This document shows, piece after piece, positions 1 to 8,689 of a DNA stretch of 64,000 nucleotides. The DNA is taken from contig MPNE01000003.1 of NCBI GenBank assembly GCA_002238865.1, positions 62,001 to 126,000 on the forward strand, given 5' to 3'. Origin of the DNA: Gemmatimonadetes bacterium bin94. GTDB lineage: Bacteria > Gemmatimonadota > Gemmatimonadetes > Longimicrobiales > Gaopeijiaceae. The notes under the pieces were generated by a model. That model made no database searches. It had not been told where the DNA came from and saw nothing but the letters and a program-made list of their open reading frames with translations. The translations under genes were made by a program, and so were the position numbers. Numbering within the stretch: the first letter of the stretch is position 1; each line of letters starts with the position of its first letter.

Positions 1-828
1 CGCGCGGCCATCCGGGGACCATGCCAGCTGCGACTCCGGCGCGTCGTTGTCGGTGATCTGAACTTCCTCGCCACTCGCGATCGTCAACAGCGCGATTTCG
101 GCCAGGTGTCCGGCGTTCCGGCGATTCTCTCCCCGGTGCGAATAGGCCAGGAAGTTGCCATCGGGTGACGGCGCGAAGTTCCCGATGCGGCGGGGCTCCG
201 GAGTCAGCCGGGTCGCGTCGTGGGGAGCGTCGGCAAGTTCCACCATCACCTGCCAGACCCCGTTCCAGGATCCGCGGGTCTGGCCGTTGGGCCCTTCGTC
301 GATGAAGACGGCGTCGTCGCCATTCTTCCGTTCCTTCTCCACGTCATCCGGGAGCGAGTCGCTTGCCAGAAAGAAGATCGACCCGCTGTCCACCGACCAG
401 CGGTAGGAGCCCACCGCCGTCACATGCCGGGTGAGCTTCACGGCCTCGCCGCCGTCGACAGGGAGGACGAACAGCTGCCGCACCTTGTCGCTGTCGCCGA
501 CCGGGCGCGTAAACGACACCCACCTCCCGTCGGGAGACCATTCCGGGTTGCTGTCGTCGGCAGAGCCCGTGAAGGGCCGGGCATTCTGCCCGTCGGCCCC
601 GACGACCCAAATCCGGCTCACCCTCTTGTTCTCGTCCCAGTCCAACTCGTTTCTGACGAAGAGTACGCGCGACCCATCCGGCGCAAGTCGGGGTCCCGAG
701 ACCCGCGCCATGTCGATCGCGTCGTCGAACGAGAAGGTCGGCCCGCTGCTGGCCTGGGCCGTCAGCTGATCGGCTCCGAACGCGGCAAGAAGGGCTGTGA
801 TCGAAACGAGCGGGACGTACGTGCGCAT
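1..828 (-). CDS. S9 family peptidase, N-terminal part (runs off window start)
   Basis: The reading frame is open from an ATG at 828 to the window edge, giving 276 codons with no stop. It starts with a signal peptide (MRTYVPLVSITALLAAFGAD), then PD40/TolB-like beta-propeller repeats such as APDGSRVLF and WSPDGRWVSF near residues 51 and 95 and again near 230 and 270. This is the propeller half of a secreted prolyl-oligopeptidase-type (S9) enzyme; the alpha/beta-hydrolase catalytic domain should lie outside the window. A GGAG Shine-Dalgarno precedes the start by 8 nt. A complete S9 enzyme lies divergently at 1551. A TolB-like protein without a protease domain is possible because the C-terminus is not visible. 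Confidence 0.88.
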   Translation of the reverse strand, partial: MRTYVPLVSITALLAAFGADQLTAQASSGPTFSFDDAIDMARVSGPRLAPDGSRVLFVRNELDWDENKRVSRIWVVGADGQNARPFTGSADDSNPEWSPDGRWVSFTRPVGDSDKVRQLFVLPVDGGEAVKLTRHVTAVGSYRWSVDSGSIFFLASDSLPDDVEKERKNGDDAVFIDEGPNGQTRGSWNGVWQVMVELADAPHDATRLTPEPRRIGNFAPSPDGNFLAYSHRGENRRNAGHLAEIALLTIASGEEVQITDNDAPESQLAWSPDGRA

Positions 829-868
829 TGTTCGTGCTCCATCGAGAAATCGAGTGTGACGGATTCCC

Positions 869-874
869 ATAATA
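869..874 (-). promoter_or_regulatory. candidate -10 box of the S9 peptidase gene
   Basis: TATTAT on the minus strand lies about 40 nt before the ATG at 828 and matches the sigma-70 -10 consensus at five of six positions. No convincing -35 hexamer is seen at 16-18 nt spacing. Confidence 0.35.
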
Positions 875-990
875 GACGTGAAGCACGCCGGCGGCATCCC
901 GGGCGGGCAACCGGCAGCGCAAGCGCAGACGGTCCCACACGCCTGGGACGGGGGCCGGGGCCCCGTTTCGGGGACTGTCGGCCGGTCGCG

Positions 991-1380
991 CTACCGCGAC
1001 GGGAGGGTGAGTTCCAGCAACTCCCCGGGGCCCACCGGTAGCGTCTCGGTGAGGAAGTCGGGCCCGGCCAGGAATTTCACCCGCAGTTGAATGTCCGGAA
1101 GATACCAGGACGTCTTGAAGGTCGCCTCGCCCTTTCCGGGAACGATTCCGAGCCTCCGCACCGACGCGCCGCGGGCCGTGTAGACGGTAGCCTGGCTGAA
1201 ATGAAGGTTGCGGACGAGGATCTCGATCTGCTCCGCCTGGCGCTGGGCATCCCCGTCGAGCGGGTTGTCTCTCGATCCGCGCGTGGCCGTGCAGGCGGCG
1301 AGGGCGGGAACGAGGAACGCGGTCAATACCACCGCTTGCCGCCAGGGACGAAACAGGGTGTGCGGCTTCCATCCATACAT
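991..1380 (-). CDS. small lipoprotein, unknown function
   Basis: This is a 129-aa protein. Its N-terminus has basic residues, a hydrophobic stretch and a lipobox (PALAAC, Cys30), so it is predicted to be lipidated and held in the envelope. An AAGGAG ribosome site 6 nt upstream fixes the ATG at 1380. The mature part (about 100 aa) has an alternating hydrophobic pattern typical of a small beta-sandwich and ends in ELTLPSR. I do not recognise a family. It lies between two divergently read S9 peptidase genes with its own orientation, so a functional link to them is only suggested. Confidence 0.75.
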   Translation of the reverse strand: MYGWKPHTLFRPWRQAVVLTAFLVPALAACTATRGSRDNPLDGDAQRQAEQIEILVRNLHFSQATVYTARGASVRRLGIVPGKGEATFKTSWYLPDIQLRVKFLAGPDFLTETLPVGPGELLELTLPSR

Positions 1381-1550
1381 GTTCGTCTCCTTGATCGAAA
1401 GAGGTCTCGCTCCCCTTGTACACGGCACAGCGCGCGAAGCTCCCCGGATGGAGACAACGACCCACCTCGCGAATCGCTTGCCCCCCGACACCAGGCATCG
1501 TATTCCATACACTGTCGTCGTTGTCAGTGCCCTTGTCCAGGAGGCTCACG

Positions 1551-3617
1551 GTGAGACACCCCGCCCTGTTCTGCATGCTGCTCCTGCTCGCTGCTCCCCC
1601 TCTGGCGGCCCAGTCCGACCGCCTGACCGAGATGGACGTCTTCGAACTGGAGTACGCCAGCGACCCCAGGATCTCTCCCGACGGGGACTGGGTGGTCTAC
1701 GTCCGCCAATTCGCCGATGTCATGACCGACATGAACTACTCGAACCTCTGGCTGGTGCGCGCCGACGGGAGCGGGCACCGTCCCCTCACGACGGGCAGGT
1801 TTGCCGACAACAGCCCGCGATGGTCCCCGGACGGATCCCGGATCGCTTACATGTCGAACCGGGATGGCATGCCCCAGATCTACATGCACTGGGTGCAATC
1901 GGGGCAGACCGCCGCCATCACGAACCTCACCGACCCGGCCACGAGCCTGTCCTGGTCACCCGACGGGTCGCGGCTGGCGTTCTACAAACTCGTGCCGGAA
2001 GCTCCGCTGACCGTCGGTGAGTTGCCCGCGCCCCCGGCCGGGGCGCAGTGGGCCGCACCGGCCAAGTACACCGACAAGCTGGTGTTCCGCTTCGACGGCA
2101 TCGGCGACATGCCGGCCGGGTACTGGCACCTCTTCACCGTCCCCGCGGAAGGCGGAACTCCGCGCCAGCTGACGAGCGGGGAGAGGAGCTACTCGACCGG
2201 GTTCTTCTCGGCGGCGGGCGACGGGCCGGCATGGACTCCGTCCTCGGATGCGGTCCTGCTTTCGGCCAACCTGAGGGACGACTGGGAACTGGATCTGCTG
2301 GACTCGGAGATCTACGAGGTCTCGGTGGACGATGGGTCGGTGAGGACCCTTACGGATCGGCGCGGACCGGACGCCTCTCCGACGGCTTCACCCGACGGCC
2401 GCCGGATCGCCTACCTGGGCTACGACGACCGCTATCAGGGCTACCAGTTGACTCGGCTGTACGTGATGGACCGCGATGGATCGGGGTCACGGGTGGTCAG
2501 TGCTTCGCTGGACCGATCCGTCTATCAGATCAAGTGGGCCCCCGGCGGCGAAGGCATCTACGGACTCTACGACGACGAGGGGAACACGAAGCTCGCGCTG
2601 TTCAACCTGGATGGAACCCACACCGTCCTCGCCGAAAACGGGGGCAGCGGTTTCATGGCGTACGGGGGCTTCGGGGTCTCCTATACGGTGGCCGCCGACG
2701 GCACCTTCGCCTACACGGTCAGCCTGCCGGACCGTCCCGGCGACGTCGTGGTTGGCCTCGCCGGGAACGAGCCGACGCTCGTCACCGGGGTCAACGACGA
2801 CCTCTTTGCGGGCAAGACCCTGGGGGCGGTGGAAGAGATCTGGTGGGAGTCATCGAAGGATGGGCGCCGGGTCCAGGGCTGGATCATGAAGCCTCCCGAC
2901 TTCGACCCCGAGCACAGGTATCCCCTTGTCCTGGAGATCCACGGGGGTCCGTTCGCCAACTACGGGGACCGCTTCGACGTCGAGAAGCAGCTCCTGGCCT
3001 CCAACGGCTTCGTGGTCCTCTATGCGAATCCGCGGGGGAGCACCAGTTACGGCGAGGAGTTCGGCAACCTCATCCACCACGCCTACCCGGGAGACGACTT
3101 CCACGACCTCGATTCGGGAGTGGACGCCGTCATCGACCAGGGATTCATCGACGAGGACAACCTCTTCGTTACCGGCGGCAGCGGCGGCGGCGTCCTTACC
3201 GCGTGGATGATCGGGAACACGGACCGCTTCAAGGCGGCCGTGTCCTTCTATCCCGTGATCAACTGGTACAGCTTCTCCCTGACCGCCGACATGTCTCCCG
3301 TGGCCGTCAAGTACTGGTTCCCGGGTTTGCCGTGGGACAACGTCGAACACTACGAGGAGCGGTCGCTGCTCTCCGTGGTGAAGAACGTGAAGACCCCCAC
3401 CCTGATCATGACGGGCGAAGAGGATTGGCGGACCCCGATGTCCGAGTCCGAGCAGTACTACAAGGCGCTCAAGCTCCTGGGCGTCGACGCAGTGCTCGTG
3501 AGGGTGCCGGGCGAAGCACACGGCATCTGGGGACGGCCCTCGCACGGAATGGCCAAGATCACCACCGTGAAGGGATGGTTCGACAAGTACTCGACCCGGA
3601 GGCGACCGGTGTCCTGA
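1551..3617 (+). CDS. secreted S9 family (prolyl oligopeptidase/acylaminoacyl-type) peptidase
   Basis: This 688-aa serine peptidase is predicted to act on peptides outside the cytoplasm. The GTG start at 1551 is chosen because AGGAGG ends 6 nt upstream and a signal peptide (hydrophobic to about residue 20, cut near AAQS) follows directly. Residues about 25-420 carry PD40 propeller repeats (WSPDGSRIAYMS, SWSPDGSRLAFY). The C-terminal alpha/beta-hydrolase domain holds the nucleophile in GGSGGG (Ser544), the acid in EEDWRTP (Asp625) and the base in EAHG (His657), so the triad is intact. HGGPFANYG near residue 465 is the oxyanion-region motif of S9. It converges on citrate synthase. Confidence 0.95.
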   Translation: MRHPALFCMLLLLAAPPLAAQSDRLTEMDVFELEYASDPRISPDGDWVVYVRQFADVMTDMNYSNLWLVRADGSGHRPLTTGRFADNSPRWSPDGSRIAYMSNRDGMPQIYMHWVQSGQTAAITNLTDPATSLSWSPDGSRLAFYKLVPEAPLTVGELPAPPAGAQWAAPAKYTDKLVFRFDGIGDMPAGYWHLFTVPAEGGTPRQLTSGERSYSTGFFSAAGDGPAWTPSSDAVLLSANLRDDWELDLLDSEIYEVSVDDGSVRTLTDRRGPDASPTASPDGRRIAYLGYDDRYQGYQLTRLYVMDRDGSGSRVVSASLDRSVYQIKWAPGGEGIYGLYDDEGNTKLALFNLDGTHTVLAENGGSGFMAYGGFGVSYTVAADGTFAYTVSLPDRPGDVVVGLAGNEPTLVTGVNDDLFAGKTLGAVEEIWWESSKDGRRVQGWIMKPPDFDPEHRYPLVLEIHGGPFANYGDRFDVEKQLLASNGFVVLYANPRGSTSYGEEFGNLIHHAYPGDDFHDLDSGVDAVIDQGFIDEDNLFVTGGSGGGVLTAWMIGNTDRFKAAVSFYPVINWYSFSLTADMSPVAVKYWFPGLPWDNVEHYEERSLLSVVKNVKTPTLIMTGEEDWRTPMSESEQYYKALKLLGVDAVLVRVPGEAHGIWGRPSHGMAKITTVKGWFDKYSTRRRPVS

Positions 3618-3697
3618 GGGGACCCCGCCGCAACGTCAGGGTTGCCCCCGCGCGGGCCACGGACCGCCTCTCGGTGGCTCCGTCCTCCCGGGGCCCG

Positions 3698-4999
3698 TCA
3701 GCGCAACTCGATCGGCACGAAGTCCCGGCGAGGGTGGCCCCGGAAGACCTGGCGCGGCCGGGCGATCTTCTGTTCGCGGTCGACGACCATTTCTTCCCAC
3801 TGGGCCAGCCACCCCACCGTGCGCGGAATGGCGAAAAGCACGGGGAAGAGTTCAACCGGGAAGCCCATCGCCTGGTAGATCAGCCCCGAGTAGAAGTCCA
3901 CGTTGGGGTAGAGGTTGCGCTTGACGAAGTACTCCTCCTGGAGCGCGATCTTCTCCAGCTCCAGCGCGATGTCCAGCAGTGGACTGCGTCCGGTGACCTC
4001 GAAGACCTCGTCGGCCGCCCGCTTGATGATTGTTGCCCGGGGATCATATGCCTTGTAGACCCTGTGGCCGAACCCCATCAGGCGCCGTTCGCCGCGCCGC
4101 ACGCTGTCCATGAACGCGGGAATGTTGTCGGTCGTGCCGATTTCGGTGAGCATCCGCAGAACCGCCTCATTGGCCCCGCCGTGCAGCGGACCGTAAAGCG
4201 CACCCATCGCGCCGGCCATCGCCGAGTAGGGATCCACCCGCGAGCTGCCGATCACCCGCATCGCCGTCGTCGAGCAATTCTGCTCATGGTCGGCGTGGAG
4301 GACGAAAAGGACGTCCAGGGCGCGGACGAGAGCGGGGTGCGGTTCGTACTCCCGCCCCCCGATGCGGAAGAGCATATTCAGGAAGTTCGCGGTGTAGGAA
4401 AGTCCGTTTTCCGGATAGACGTAGGGCAGCCCCTTGTGATGCCTGAAGGCGAACGCCGCCAGCGTTGGCATCTTGGCCAGCAGTCGGACGATCTGAATCC
4501 GTCGGTTCTCCGGGTCGTCGACCTGCTTGGCCTCGGGGTAGAAGGTGGACAGCGCCGCTACGGTCGAGATCATCATCCCCATGGCGTGAGCGTCGTACCT
4601 GAAGCCCTGCAGGATGGTGAGTACGTTCTCGTGCACGTATGTGTGGAACGTCACGTCGTCAACGAAGTCGTCGAGTTCTTTCCCGTTGGGAAGTTCTCCG
4701 TTGAGGATCAGGTGAGCCACCTCGAGGTACGTGGCCTGCCCCGCGAGCTGTTCGATGGGGTATCCCCGGTACTCCAGGATGCCCTTGCCCCCCTTTACCT
4801 CGGTGATCCGGCTGGTTGTGAACGCCGTGTTGGTGAAGCCGGGGTCGTACGCCATCATCCCGAAGTCGGTGTCATGCACCTTGATCTTGCGCAGGTCCAT
4901 GGCGCGGATCACGTCGCCATCCAGGACATCGACTTCGTAGTCCCGCCCCGTGCGGTTGTCCCTGATGGTAAGGGTGTTTTTCCGTTCGCTGTCAGACAT
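3698..4999 (-). CDS. gltA: citrate synthase
   Basis: This is a cytosolic TCA-cycle enzyme condensing acetyl-CoA and oxaloacetate to citrate. It has 433 aa, the usual length of the hexameric Gram-negative type II enzyme, with the extra N-terminal beta domain (residues 1-50). Key residues are present: His238 (ADHEQN), catalytic His273 (PLHGGANE), His312 (GFGHRVYK) and Asp368 (NVDFYSG), matching E. coli His229, His264, His305 and Asp362. The ATG at 4999 follows GGAGAAG. It is transcribed alone and converges with the S9 peptidase gene. Confidence 0.98.
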   Translation of the reverse strand: MSDSERKNTLTIRDNRTGRDYEVDVLDGDVIRAMDLRKIKVHDTDFGMMAYDPGFTNTAFTTSRITEVKGGKGILEYRGYPIEQLAGQATYLEVAHLILNGELPNGKELDDFVDDVTFHTYVHENVLTILQGFRYDAHAMGMMISTVAALSTFYPEAKQVDDPENRRIQIVRLLAKMPTLAAFAFRHHKGLPYVYPENGLSYTANFLNMLFRIGGREYEPHPALVRALDVLFVLHADHEQNCSTTAMRVIGSSRVDPYSAMAGAMGALYGPLHGGANEAVLRMLTEIGTTDNIPAFMDSVRRGERRLMGFGHRVYKAYDPRATIIKRAADEVFEVTGRSPLLDIALELEKIALQEEYFVKRNLYPNVDFYSGLIYQAMGFPVELFPVLFAIPRTVGWLAQWEEMVVDREQKIARPRQVFRGHPRRDFVPIELR

Positions 5000-5170
5000 C
5001 TCTTCTCCGGGCCGGCCGAGGCCGGGTTGGGGGGGGTCGGTCGCGACTGTCCAGCCAGGCAACCCGTGGCAAGAACCCCCGAAGCTACACAGGGTTTGAA
5101 CACGGGCCGCCAACAGCCCACGGGGAAAATCTCCGCGGCATTCGAGCGGATTTACCCACGGGCCGCTTGT

Positions 5171-5198
5171 AGTTTAGCACCGGAAACAAGCTCCCCAA
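5171..5198 (-). promoter_or_regulatory. candidate promoter of gltA
   Basis: On the minus strand TTGGGG (5198-5193) and TAAACT (5176-5171) are separated by 16 nt. They lie about 170 nt before the gltA ATG and overlap the terminator-like hairpin of the upstream gene. The match is moderate. Confidence 0.35.
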
Positions 5199-5207
5199 CA
5201 GGGGGAG
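5184..5207 (-). terminator. candidate rho-independent terminator
   Basis: CTCCCC and GGGGAG form a perfect 6-bp stem around a 5-nt loop. On the minus strand the stem is followed by CTTGTTT. It sits 37 nt after the stop of the CarboxypepD_reg gene (stop at 5244). Confidence 0.5.
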
Positions 5208-5243
5208 TTCGACGAAGGGTCATGCGATCCGGACTGCAGCACC

Positions 5244-6005
5244 CTATGAACTCGACATGATCGGCAGGACCGAGATCCGGGTTCTGTCCAGCACGTCGAC
5301 AAAATGCTTCGTGTAGACCCGAAGCTGGGCCAGCTTCGGGATCCAGTCCATCGAGTGGATCGAATCGAGAGGATACATCTGAAACTCCAGCATGCCCCCC
5401 AGCAGCCGGCCCTCGTCCACATAGACCGTCACAGGGCAATCGAAGGAAACCCAGTCCACGCCAATCAGACACGTCGAGACCGGAAAGTGCGCATGGCGCC
5501 GGAAGACGGCCGTCGGATCCGGATTGATCGCTTCGGCGATGTCCGTCGGGGAAATGTGCTCGACAACGTAGTGGGTTCTCATCCTCCGCCGGGCAAGCAC
5601 CTGGTAGGAACGCGGCCGCACGGTCAATCCTTCGAGTGTCACGGGATCCGGCTGGAGCTGGATCTCAAGGCCGTTGCCCCGGGAGACGGTGACAGTCCCC
5701 TGGCTGGTTCTGTATCCCAACTGTTCGATCACGATCTGCCATGTTCCAGGGGGGAAGGCCGCGAAGTCGAACCGCCCATCCAGGTTGGATTGGGTGAAGC
5801 GTTCAAGCTCGGGCACCTTGATCACGGCAGCGACGATGGGCTGCCCGGTCAGCGCATCCACAACTCGCCCGGTCAACGCGAACGGCGGACCCAGGGAGTC
5901 GGCGGATGGCGCAGCAACGCGTTCCTGGGCAGTCGCCGGGGTGTTGACGGCCTCCCGGCAGATCAGACCCAGACACACGACAAGGGTCGCGCCGAGGACG
6001 CGCAT
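5244..6005 (-). CDS. CarboxypepD_reg-like domain protein (exported)
   Basis: This 253-aa protein starts with a signal peptide (MRVLGATLVVCLGLI, cut near TAQ). Residues about 48-125 form a carboxypeptidase-regulatory-like beta-sandwich: ALTGRVVDALTGQPI, then DGRFDFAAFPPGTW and IEQLGYRT, as in the N-terminal domain of many TonB-dependent receptors. No TonB plug or barrel follows. Instead there is a roughly 120-aa tail with VTLEGLTVRPRS and two cysteines (STCLIG, SFDCPV). Such stand-alone proteins are common in Gemmatimonadota-like genomes; their role is unknown. A hairpin after the stop looks like a terminator. Confidence 0.8.
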   Translation of the reverse strand: MRVLGATLVVCLGLICREAVNTPATAQERVAAPSADSLGPPFALTGRVVDALTGQPIVAAVIKVPELERFTQSNLDGRFDFAAFPPGTWQIVIEQLGYRTSQGTVTVSRGNGLEIQLQPDPVTLEGLTVRPRSYQVLARRRMRTHYVVEHISPTDIAEAINPDPTAVFRRHAHFPVSTCLIGVDWVSFDCPVTVYVDEGRLLGGMLEFQMYPLDSIHSMDWIPKLAQLRVYTKHFVDVLDRTRISVLPIMSSS

Positions 6006-6085
6006 CGACCCGGAGAAACCCACGCCCCCCGCCGCCGATTCCCTTCGGACTCCACCGTCAGAGGTCCACCGGGGGCGGCCAGGAG

Positions 6086-6547
6086 CTATGGCTCGATGCG
6101 CTCGAAGACCCCACGGTTTCCGTCCTTGTCGAATGCGACCACGTCGTAGGCCTGCGGGTACGGTCCCTCCATCCCGGGCGAGCCGATCGGCATTCCGGGC
6201 ACCGCGATGCCCGCAAGCTCGGGCGCCTCGTCCAGGAAGGCGCGCACAACGCGGGCGGGCACGTGTCCCTCGATGACGTAGTCGCCGACAATGGCCGTGT
6301 GACAGGACGACAGGTCGAACGGCACTCCCGTTCGCTCCTTCACCGCGGTCATGTCCGCCACATTCTCCACACTCACCTTGAAGCCCGCGGCCTGCATGTG
6401 GTCTACCCATTTGGCGCAGCACCCGCAGGTGGGCGACTTGTAGACGTGGATGTCGGCTTCCCCCGGTGACTCCCCGGGGCGAAACGACATGACCAGAGCG
6501 ACGCCTCCGAGCAGCAGAATCCCGGCGGCCAGTTTCTTCATGTTCAT
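6086..6547 (-). CDS. DUF411 family periplasmic metal-binding protein
   Basis: This 153-aa protein has an N-terminal hydrophobic export signal (residues 4-20) and then a thioredoxin-like fold typical of DUF411. The family signature is complete: KSPTCGCCAKW (Cys41, Cys43, Cys44), WVDHM, VPFDLSSCHTA, and GHVPARVVRAFL with a GMPIGSPGME tail. DUF411 proteins are often encoded near copper-handling genes and are thought to bind metal in the periplasm. No copper genes are visible here. The ATG at 6547 follows GGAAGGGA. A TATCTTGT element 70 nt upstream may be its promoter. Confidence 0.93.
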   Translation of the reverse strand: MNMKKLAAGILLLGGVALVMSFRPGESPGEADIHVYKSPTCGCCAKWVDHMQAAGFKVSVENVADMTAVKERTGVPFDLSSCHTAIVGDYVIEGHVPARVVRAFLDEAPELAGIAVPGMPIGSPGMEGPYPQAYDVVAFDKDGNRGVFERIEP

Positions 6548-6871
6548 CGCATTCCCTTCCAGTTCGGACCCGGGGGTGCAAGGACGCACGCCCCGCACCC
6601 CGGCTTTGCACCATGTACAAGATAGCCCGCTCTCGCGTCCGGCTGAAAGTGGGCGGGACCACGCTCCGGCACACCGGTCCCATCGCTGCATGTGCCTGTC
6701 CCGTACCGCAGTCCCCCGGAGACGCCGAAGCAGGGGGACACCCCCGTTTCGGGTTCCAGCCGACACGTACCGCACCACCACCCTTGCCATCCGGCTACTC
6801 CCGGATCGACAATCAGACTCTCGGCACAACGTGCTGCCACATCCACGCGACCCACGAAATGAGGCTCGACG
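6548..6871. other. 324-nt divergent intergenic region
   Basis: This is the non-coding gap between the divergent DUF411 and beta-lactamase-fold genes. On the minus strand TATCTTG at 6624-6618 is a candidate -10/-7 element for the DUF411 gene. On the plus strand I found no clear promoter; GAGG at 6861-6864 is the ribosome site of the next gene. No repeats or hairpins stand out. Confidence 0.5.
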
Positions 6872-8320
6872 TTGCACAGGAAACTCCGCTACGCTCCGGC
6901 ACTGGCCCTGACGTTGCTCTTCCCTGCCGGCGCGATTGCCCAGCAGGAGGGCGGCTACGACTACTGGCAGTTCAACCGCGAGGTCATCAGCCGTGGCATG
7001 CAGGCGGTCTTTCTGTGCAACGGCCTCTTCACCTCCAACCGGACGCTGGAGCAGGTCTTCGCCCAGGAGATCGCGTACATCCGTGAGCCGGCGGGCTCGG
7101 CGGCGGGCGGCGACTACGAGGTCGACCGGGAACGCAGGGCGGTGGCGATCGGGACCCCCGGCGCGGTCCCTGCCATGCGGGCAGCCTTCCGCGAAGGCAT
7201 CGGCTGCGTGATCATGGCGCCCGACCAGGACTTCGACGACATCGAGAGCCTCCCCGTGCTGGACATGCCCCCGCCCCCCGGCGACCCAGCCACGATCGCC
7301 TGGCCCGACGGCGATCTCGTCGAGGATTCCACCTTGCCCCCGGACGTCGACGCGGCGGCTCTTGAGGCCGCCTCGGACTGGGCCTTCGACCGGGAGTCCC
7401 CGGAGCAGGTCACCCTGAGCCTCATGGTCGTCCATGGCGGAAGAATCGTCCACGAGCGCTACGCCCCCGGCGTCGACGTCTCCACGCGTACCCGCACCTG
7501 GTCCACCGCCAAGAGCATCGCCGTGACCCTCATCGGAATCCTGGCCGACCAGGGACGCATGGAGCTTGATGCCCCTCTCGGCTTCGACTGGCTGCCGCGG
7601 GCGGGGTCTCCACAGAGCGACCCGCGGGCACGGATCACCCTCCGCCATGTCCTCAACATGTCGAGCGGGCTCTACCCCATCGACAATCGCGGGCTCGAGT
7701 ACGCAACGGGTTCCGGGCTTTCCTACTGGGCCGGCGCAAGCTCGGTGTTAGGGGCACGGCACCGGGCGCTGATCCGGGAGCCGGGGTCCAGCTGGGACTA
7801 CGAGAACTACGACACTCTGCTCGGCATCTACGCCATGAAGCTCGTTCTGGGCGACGAATACGCGACATTCCCGCGAAGGGCTCTCCTCGACCGCATCGGA
7901 ATGAGGAACACACTGCTCAGCGTGGACCGTTTCGGCGACTTCATCCTGAGCAGCCAGGTCTACACCAACGCGCGCGACCTGGCCCGCTTCGGCCTCCTCT
8001 ACCTCAACGCCGGCGTCTGGAACGGGGAACGGATCATTTCCGAGGAGTGGATCGACTTCGTGCGCACCCCCGCTCCCGCCACCGCCACCAGCGGCAACTT
8101 CTACGGGGGCCAGTGGTGGCTGGTCCCGGACAGCCGGACGGACGTGCCCGGCGACGCCTACTCCACGGCCGGAAACCGAGGACAGTTCGTGGTGGTCGTC
8201 CCGACGCACGACCTGGTAATCGTCCGCCGCGGGCTGGACTACGGCCGCCAGGGATTCGACCGCTGGGACCTGACCCGAGAAGTACTGAAGGCGGTGCGCC
8301 CGGTCACCGACAGGGACTGA
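6872..8320 (+). CDS. serine hydrolase, class C beta-lactamase / penicillin-binding-like fold
   Basis: This is a 482-aa exported protein. The TTG start at 6872 is preferred: GAGG lies 7 nt upstream and a signal peptide (to about AIAQQ) follows. Residues 25-165 are an extra N-terminal domain of unknown role. From residue 180 it has the beta-lactamase/DD-peptidase fold: nucleophile Ser211 in STAK (SxxK), Tyr310-Glu-Asn312 (YxN), and a C-terminal GNRGQFVVVV strand in place of KTG. The arrangement resembles 6-aminohexanoate-dimer hydrolase and EstB-type esterases more than true lactamases. Substrate is unknown. It is monocistronic. Confidence 0.9.
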   Translation: MHRKLRYAPALALTLLFPAGAIAQQEGGYDYWQFNREVISRGMQAVFLCNGLFTSNRTLEQVFAQEIAYIREPAGSAAGGDYEVDRERRAVAIGTPGAVPAMRAAFREGIGCVIMAPDQDFDDIESLPVLDMPPPPGDPATIAWPDGDLVEDSTLPPDVDAAALEAASDWAFDRESPEQVTLSLMVVHGGRIVHERYAPGVDVSTRTRTWSTAKSIAVTLIGILADQGRMELDAPLGFDWLPRAGSPQSDPRARITLRHVLNMSSGLYPIDNRGLEYATGSGLSYWAGASSVLGARHRALIREPGSSWDYENYDTLLGIYAMKLVLGDEYATFPRRALLDRIGMRNTLLSVDRFGDFILSSQVYTNARDLARFGLLYLNAGVWNGERIISEEWIDFVRTPAPATATSGNFYGGQWWLVPDSRTDVPGDAYSTAGNRGQFVVVVPTHDLVIVRRGLDYGRQGFDRWDLTREVLKAVRPVTDRD

Positions 8321-8405
8321 CCCGGTCGGCAGTCCACTGTGACGTCCCGGCCCGGCGCCCAGGTGGCGGGGCAAGTTCCCGGGGGGCGCCGACAGGTTGG
8401 CAGAG

Positions 8406-8489
8406 TGCCGAGGGAGGGACTCGAACCCTCACGCCCGCAAGGGCAAAGGTTTTTGAGACCTTCGCGTCTACCGGTTCCGCCACCTCGGC
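8406..8489 (-). tRNA. tRNA-Leu (CAA)
   Basis: An 84-nt class II tRNA. The acceptor stem GCCGAGG pairs with CCTCGGC, with discriminator A. The anticodon stem AAGGT/ACCTT encloses loop CTCAAAA with anticodon CAA. A long variable arm (TGCCCTTGCGGGCGT) and a T arm GAGGG-TTCGAGT-CCCTC follow. The 3' CCA is not encoded. Confidence 0.96.
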
Positions 8490-8524
8490 TGACTGCAACC
8501 GGACGGGTCCGATCACAACCCACA

Positions 8525-8553
8525 ATTGTAGTCTCATCACCCCCGGTGTTGAA
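8525..8553 (-). promoter_or_regulatory. candidate promoter of tRNA-Leu (CAA)
   Basis: On the minus strand TTCAAC (8553-8548) and TACAAT (8530-8525) are 17 nt apart. The -10 box ends 35 nt before the mature tRNA 5' end. TACAATTG also resembles the TAnnTTTG box. Confidence 0.6.
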
Positions 8554-8689
8554 GCACGCCCGCTCTCCGGCACCCCTGGGGGCCGGTGCGAAAAATGCGC
8601 AGTGCACGCCGCCGGGGATTGAGTTAGCGCCTCCCGCTCGCCATCCTTGAGGGCCCGGACCAGATTCCCCCAGGAGGAGGCGACCCCGC

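Noticed and set aside
2048-5260. Very long plus-strand frame over the S9 and citrate synthase genes
   Set aside because: It reads through a second frame of the S9 gene and antisense to gltA; composition is Arg/Pro/Gly-rich shadow sequence of high-GC DNA with no domain signature.
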